Positions 58,684-64,000 of a DNA stretch of 64,000 nucleotides are shown in pieces. The translations under genes were made by a program, and so were the position numbers. The notes below the pieces were generated by a model. The model saw only the letters and a program-made list of their open reading frames with translations. It searched no databases and had not been told where the DNA came from. How positions within the stretch are numbered: the first letter of the stretch is position 1; each line of letters begins with the position of its first letter. This DNA is from Aquanectria penicillioides. Lineage: Eukaryota > Ascomycota > Sordariomycetes > Hypocreales > Nectriaceae. The stretch spans positions 2,609,001 through 2,673,000 of the forward strand of contig PYIU01000005.1 in the NCBI GenBank assembly GCA_003415625.1, written 5' to 3'.

Positions 58684-60532
58684 CGTGATAACTCTAAGGA
58701 GGTAAGAACTTCAAAGCGTTGCTAGCATGGCACGCGACACAAGACCAAAGATGGAAACAGCGAGGGTTGCGGTTGGTGGGGTCGACAGGCGGTGCACAGG
58801 GCCTTGACGTGCTGACAGACTGTAAGGAAGCACCGCAGTCCTAGCACACGGCGACAGGCTGAAGGAAGCTGGATCAGAATTCTACAACCCAAAGTCCAAG
58901 AGGCAGACACCAGTAGCACAAGAAAGATAGAGGGCAATGAGGAAAATAGAAAGAAAGGAAGGGGACTACCCCAAGTAATTGGTGGGCGGACGTCTTTTGA
59001 GTGCCTGGTCTCATGCGCTTGGGGGAGCAAGGGTGTGGTCATCCATCGGCGGTCCCGTGAAGGAGAAGAAGGTACATGTATGCACGAAACTTGGTCGAGA
59101 ATTTATCATTATTTTCCCATTGGGGGGGGAAGGGTGGGTGTGCTCGAAAAACGTTACGTACCGCGGTTGTTCCCCTTCTCAATCAGGCCAAGTCAAGTCA
59201 GACACCTATTTTTTTTTTTTTTTTCAAGGGCCCGGGGCAGCATATGGTTCGGTTGACGTCCCCTGGCCTTGAGCGATAACTTGGGCCTTGGTCCACGAGC
59301 TATGGGTTCGGCAATCTCGTGCCGGGCAGCTGTGCGTTGAGCGTACCCATCAGATGGTTCAACGCGCCTGACCTCATTGTTCACCGAAATGGGACCCTCG
59401 CAAACGGATCTGGTTGACACCATAGACACAAGCACTAGCCATCAATCCGACAATGACGGATAAACCCGGCTGGTAAAGAGCACTCTCAAACCCCAATCTT
59501 CCCTCCAGGCATGTAATGAAATCGGCAAGGCCAATTCCTTGACGGTTTTCCCCCTCAGTGTCAATTCCTTGTCACAGCCCAAGTAGAAAACGTGGCTACC
59601 AGCCACTCAGCTGCATCCATGAAAACTACATGCCTATTTTATCATACTCTTCCCTTCATAAAAACAAGACCTCTCCTGCCCTCTTCATGTCGTGTGACCG
59701 GAGGAAACTCAAATTGCACATGTGTTCGATGGAGTATTTTATTGGACATTGTGCGGTCCATGGGGGGGTTCCCTCTCCGGAAAGGTCCTAGTCCCCAGAG
59801 TCACAAGATACAAATCATCTATCATGTTCAAAGCAACATGGTTGCAATAATGTGATGCAAAGTGGAACTTGTGCACCTAATGAATAAATAAATAAAAAGT
59901 GGCCAAGTAGCCGGTAGCGGGAAAAATATTTGCGCCAAGCCTAGAGGGCCTCGTTCAGTCGTAGGAGTAATTACCACTTGTAGGCCGGTATGTCTCCCTG
60001 ATCTCAAGAGACCGCACAGGGCATTCCAACATGCCTGACGCCAATCACGATCCAAAGGGTGGGACATGGCGCTATCACTCGTCACCCAAGGCGTTCACCG
60101 AGACATTCGCTTTTAGAATTGCGTAGGTCCCAGAATTCAAAATGAATGATTGAGCCATGCACCAATTAGCTGAACAAAGCAAAAATACCAAGAATAAAAG
60201 TCTGTGCGGGATATTAATCCGAGCCGCCAACAATATTCGAATTAAATGGAGGAGCAAAGACATTAGCCAGAACGCTATCAACACGAGGATTAAAGCAGTC
60301 AAAATTTTACTGGCATTTCTAAGCTCATATTCGCTTTGTGTCTACAGCGGTTACCCACTCTGCTTTTTACTCACATGTGTATATACATCAACAGAGGAAG
60401 GGTGGGGGGATAAAAAAAACTCCCCCTGAAAAAGTTTCGGCCCCGCGCTTCTACCCCCGTCTCGATCGACTTACCCTAATCCTGCAAGATTGACTTAGGG
60501 ACTGCACATCGTCCAAGCGGAACATCGTCATC
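58684..60532. other. Divergent intergenic region, SPX-RING / JJJ1
   Basis: 1.85 kb. A G8 run (59122-59129) and T16 (59209-59224) stand out. No gene recognised. Confidence 0.5.
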
Positions 60533-62279
60533 ATGGGCGCCCAGCAATCTTCTGAACAAAGCAGCACTACCAATGCCAACACTAAAACATGTTACTACGA
60601 GCTCCTGGGCATTGAACGTGAAGCAACAGATGATGAGTAGGTCTCCCAAGTTCTCCATCCAATCCGCACTTATCAACGGGTTTCAGCATCAAAAAGGCTT
60701 ACCGTCGCAAGGCTCTTGAGCTACACCCGGACCGAAACTTCAACAATGTTGAAACTGCAACTCGTCGCTTCGCTGAAGTTCAGTCCGCCTACGAGATTCT
60801 TTCCGATCCCCAGGAACGAGCCTGGTATGACTCACACCGCGATGCCATCCTAAACGGCCAGGAAGCAGATGACCCTGGGGCCATGCCCACCACCTTCCGC
60901 GATGTCCGCTTAACTTCTGCTGAGGAGATTTTGAGCTTGATGCGCAGGTTCAATTCCACCATCCCCTTCAATGATGAACCCGCTGGGTTTTTTTGCATCG
61001 CTCGGGAGACATTCGAACACTTAGCGCTCGAGGAAGAGGCCGCGGCTGATCATGACAGCCTTGATATTCCGGACTATCCTACATTCGGTTCCTCAAACGA
61101 TGATTACGAAACCATCGTCAAACCATTCTATGCTACTTGGTCCGGCTTTGCCACAGCTAAATCTTTCTCTTGGAAGGACAAATATCGACTTTCCGATGCG
61201 CCAGACCGCCGTGTCCGCCGTTTGATGGAAAAGGACAACAAGAAAATTCGTGAAGACGCAATACGTGAATTCAACGACGCTGTAAAGTTTCTTGTAGGTT
61301 TCGTACGGAAGCGTGACCCTCGATATTTGCCGAATACACAAACCGACGCTGAACGCCAATCCGCCTTGCGCAATGCTGCGGCTGCGCAGGCTGCCCGGTC
61401 TCGCGCTGCCAACCAAGAGCGCTTCGCATCATACGAAATGCCTGTATGGGCGCAATCAAGGCCTGACGACAGCTACGTCCACGACAGCTTCTCTCAATCA
61501 GAAGAAGAATCCGAAGTCGAGGTCCTTGAGTGCGTGGTCTGTAACAAAACGTTCAAGAGCGAGAAGCAGCTGGAGGCCCATGAAAGAAGCAAGAAGCACA
61601 TGAAAGCAGTTCAGCACCTGCGACGTCAGATGAGACGCGAAGGTGCGGAACTTGACTTGGATGAAGTTCACCTCTCGCATTCAGTTATGCCTGTCTCAGA
61701 TCCAGCACCCAATCTGGCGAAGAATAAAAAAGACACACCCCACTTGGAGGGGCCAGTTCACATTGATAAGTTTAACTCTAATGAATTGAGATCGGGTGGG
61801 TTGACCGAGGATGAAAATTATGATGATGATGACGGTGATGACGATGACGATAATGGCGATAATGGCGATAATGGCGACTATGCACCAAGGAAGGTTGTTG
61901 AAGAGAGGCTCGCGTCTGAGAGAAGTCATCCAAATAGCTCAATGATAACCGAAGGCCTTGATGAAAATATTACCTCGGCAACACAAAAACTAAACATCGA
62001 TGAACCAGTCCTAGAAAAAAAGTTGGAAAGGCAAAGGCAAAACGTCAAAGAAAGGCGGCAGCCGCCGCTGCCCAGGTTCAGCTGGATGAAGTTGTAAGCA
62101 CCATCTGCCCAAGACGGTTCTATTTCCGAATGTCCTAACATAATGGATAACAGCATCGGTGCTCCTTATGTGGGGAGGCGTATACTTCCAGGACTAGGCT
62201 ATTCGCTCACATTCGTGACGAAGGGCACGCGGCGCCGATTCTGAAACCAAATGCTGGCAGAAGTAATAGCAAGAATTGA
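60533..62279 (+). CDS. JJJ1: JJJ1/DNAJC21, ribosome-biogenesis J-protein (apparent frameshift)
   Basis: Cytosolic J-protein that works with Hsp70 and Rei1 to release the Arx1 export factor from pre-60S particles. Exons 60533-60636, 60687-62093 and 62154-62279. The J domain starts at [15 protein letters not shown] and has HPD at 48-50 (LELHPDRNF). A DNAJC21 core follows ([36 protein letters not shown]), then a U1-type C2H2 finger (about 317-340, [18 protein letters not shown]) and an acidic GDNGDN repeat. An A7 run at 62015-62021 is one base short: VLEKK continues as [16 protein letters not shown] only in the next frame, which then splices to a second zinc finger ([19 protein letters not shown]). 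With one base restored: 1638 nt, 545 residues. Unrepaired, it stops at 62097 without the second finger. Confidence 0.9.
61818..61880 (+). repeat. GAT/GATAATGGC microsatellite within JJJ1
   Basis: GATGATGAC and (GATAATGGC)3 units encode an Asp/Gly/Asn-rich acidic stretch in the coding sequence. The unit length is a multiple of three, so copy-number change would keep frame. Confidence 0.7.
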
Positions 62280-62598
62280 GTGTTGCAGCTCCTTGGTTGC
62301 GCAGAAAGGTCCCCCACGATGAGGCCGCTACATTGGCATTGCCGCATAGGCATAGGTATCCAGTGAAGTCTTCATGTCAGCTGTTTCCAGATTTCACACT
62401 CGCAACACTGATCGTCCACACTATGTCTGCAAAACACAATAGGCGCGATGAGCCAAGATATGTGCATCATCAACCCGACGAGCGATGCCGAGTTTAATAA
62501 AAGAAATTTATTCGGATCTGATAATCATATGTTCCAAATAACTCCGATTACGGCCACCCAGAAAAGGACAAGAAAACATAATCCATGCACCCGGAGGC
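62280..62598. other. Convergent spacer JJJ1 / ATG4
   Basis: 319 bp of flanking DNA; no feature seen. Confidence 0.5.
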
Positions 62599-64000
62599 CT
62601 ATGTTTCATGAACAGTAGCCGCGTCGTCGTCACTTAAAGGTTCCACCTCATCGATGGCGCCTTCTCTGCCTTCTGCTGAACCTCCTAGTAATGGATTATG
62701 ATCCGCCACGTGGATGATAGCCTTGCCCTGGACATGCCTAACACATCTTCTCCAGTCTCTCCAGTCATCTTCACTACGAACCAAAAACCCAATAAGCATG
62801 CTGGGGTCCATCTCTCGTACATGGATACGACGCAGCCGAGCTGTGTGACAGGTTGCAACTTCCTCCTCCGTGTATTGACTAGGGTCATCGTGGTATGGCA
62901 ACGCGGGTCTGGTATGGTGGGGATCTAGGTAAAAAAGGAAGGAACCTTGGGCACCTATAAAATAATGTGACGAGGATGGTCGGCCTCTAGGGGATCAGAT
63001 GTTAGCTACGGAAGCGAGTATAGAAGGAACAGGACCTACCCAGCGATTCCTACTGACTGGGGCATCTGAAGAGATGCTATCAAAGCTTCCAGTACACTGG
63101 TGTAATCTTGTCGATCCCTAGGCGCGTGCCTACTAGAACCAGTGTGGGATGAAATGACTGCCCATCTGGTTTCGCGATATTCATAAATTCATCCTCGTAA
63201 ACATCTGGTCCGTCGCCGGTCGAGTAGACCCGTAAGTCTGGGTCGTAGGAGTTTGCCAAGGCCCTAGGGTAGCAAAAATTGTCAATACAGTTTACCTTGG
63301 TCCCTTTACGTCTGCTGATTGATCTTACTGGATGCATCTTGCGGTAGCGGATGGCCCAAACCACTCTCCGGGATACTTGCCGCAGGCTGCAGCTCCATGT
63401 CGTACGAAGCTATGAATTGAATACGGTGCTTTGGGGTCATCGGCAAACGCGCTGATAATCTCATGCTCCTCTTGTACTAAGGTTCCTCGACGCCAATCTA
63501 CTGTAGGGTAAGTACAAATACAAGTGTATGAATTCGTTTTGCATGTGGGTACCTCTGCCAAGGCGGACCATGGCCATGGTGTTTGCGAGGAGGCTTTGCC
63601 CGGATCGGATCATGCATCCCCATCCACTGTCTGATGAGAAATCACTCTGGTCGCCAAGTTGGCTCTTCAGCCTCATAGAAAAGGATAAGGTGGTAGTTGC
63701 GTGTGGGTTGGTCGATCGCGGGATGGGTTCGAAATCACTCCTGTACGTCATCCAGAATTTGGATTCGAAGTCTAGTATGAATCCTTGCGGCCAGCCACCT
63801 CCTATCGTTGGATCATCGTATGCCAACGAAGAGGAGAAGCTGCTAGATATAGACTCGGGAGGTGTATCAGGTGCATTCGCAGGTGGAGGAGGTGAGATCC
63901 TGACCTCTCTTTTATCAGTATCCGGGCCCGGGGCAGATGGAGGCGTTTCGGCACCATCGTCGACATTCTTTCGAGGGGGCGCGTCGCTTAATTTGTACTG
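62599..64000 (-). CDS. ATG4: ATG4, autophagy cysteine protease (5' end outside the window; apparent frameshift)
   Basis: Cysteine protease that processes and delipidates Atg8. Minus-strand exons: 63553 to beyond 64000, 63329-63497, 63040-63263 and 62599-62986 (introns 55, 65 and 53 nt). The catalytic Cys lies in [18 protein letters not shown]; the Asp/His pair is in [11 protein letters not shown]. Also visible are [38 protein letters not shown] and [19 protein letters not shown]. At 63089-63090 (GG on the minus strand) a base appears to be missing: PVYW continues as [16 protein letters not shown] only in the next frame. The frame is open to the right edge through a Pro/Ser-rich stretch ([14 protein letters not shown]), so the start codon lies outside. 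Confidence 0.9.

Overview
The window is nuclear DNA from a filamentous ascomycete (Pezizomycotina). The gene content and protein flavour suggest a Sordariomycete, perhaps Hypocreales; that placement is inference. Support comes from short (about 49-177 nt) GT-AG introns with CTAAC-type branch points, long pyrimidine-rich leaders, and single-copy fungal housekeeping genes on both strands. No operons, insertion sequences, CRISPR arrays or convincing tRNA/rRNA genes were seen.

Left third (1-20 kb): the last two exons of an unidentified gene, COQ9 (coenzyme Q synthesis), a 6.5 kb gene-free stretch, a three-RRM GBP2/HRB1-type mRNA-binding protein with an 8-nt microexon, SRP14 divergent from SGD1/NOM1 (ribosome biogenesis), and mitochondrial dihydrolipoamide dehydrogenase.

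Middle (20-34 kb): a decayed delta-8 sphingolipid desaturase pseudogene, a tiny two-exon gene for an SMP-like 60-residue protein, VAC14 (PI(3,5)P2 scaffold, with one GC-AG intron), a convergent HAUS1-like augmin subunit, an ER TPR-DnaJ protein (P58IPK/DNAJC3 type) and an MRS3/4 mitoferrin.

Right half (34-64 kb): ATG9 divergent from COG6, a SAP1/YTA6-type AAA ATPase, uS17m divergent from EMG1/NEP1, a VOC-fold protein with a long Ser/Arg-rich tail, cystathionine gamma-synthase, an SPX-RING E3 ligase, JJJ1/DNAJC21, and ATG4 running off the right edge. Themes that recur are ribosome biogenesis (SGD1, EMG1, JJJ1), membrane traffic and autophagy (VAC14, COG6, ATG9, ATG4) and mitochondria (COQ9, DLD, mitoferrin, uS17m). 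No cluster logic links them.

The most notable signal is technical or evolutionary. Seven conserved genes, all between 33 and 63 kb, each lose reading frame through what looks like one missing base, mostly in a short homopolymer. When one base is allowed, every complete gene's exon sum becomes divisible by three. This points to indel errors in the assembly, less likely to true mutation. I found no convincing undescribed system. The best biological leads are the desaturase pseudogene, the microexon, the GC-AG intron and the SMP-like small gene.
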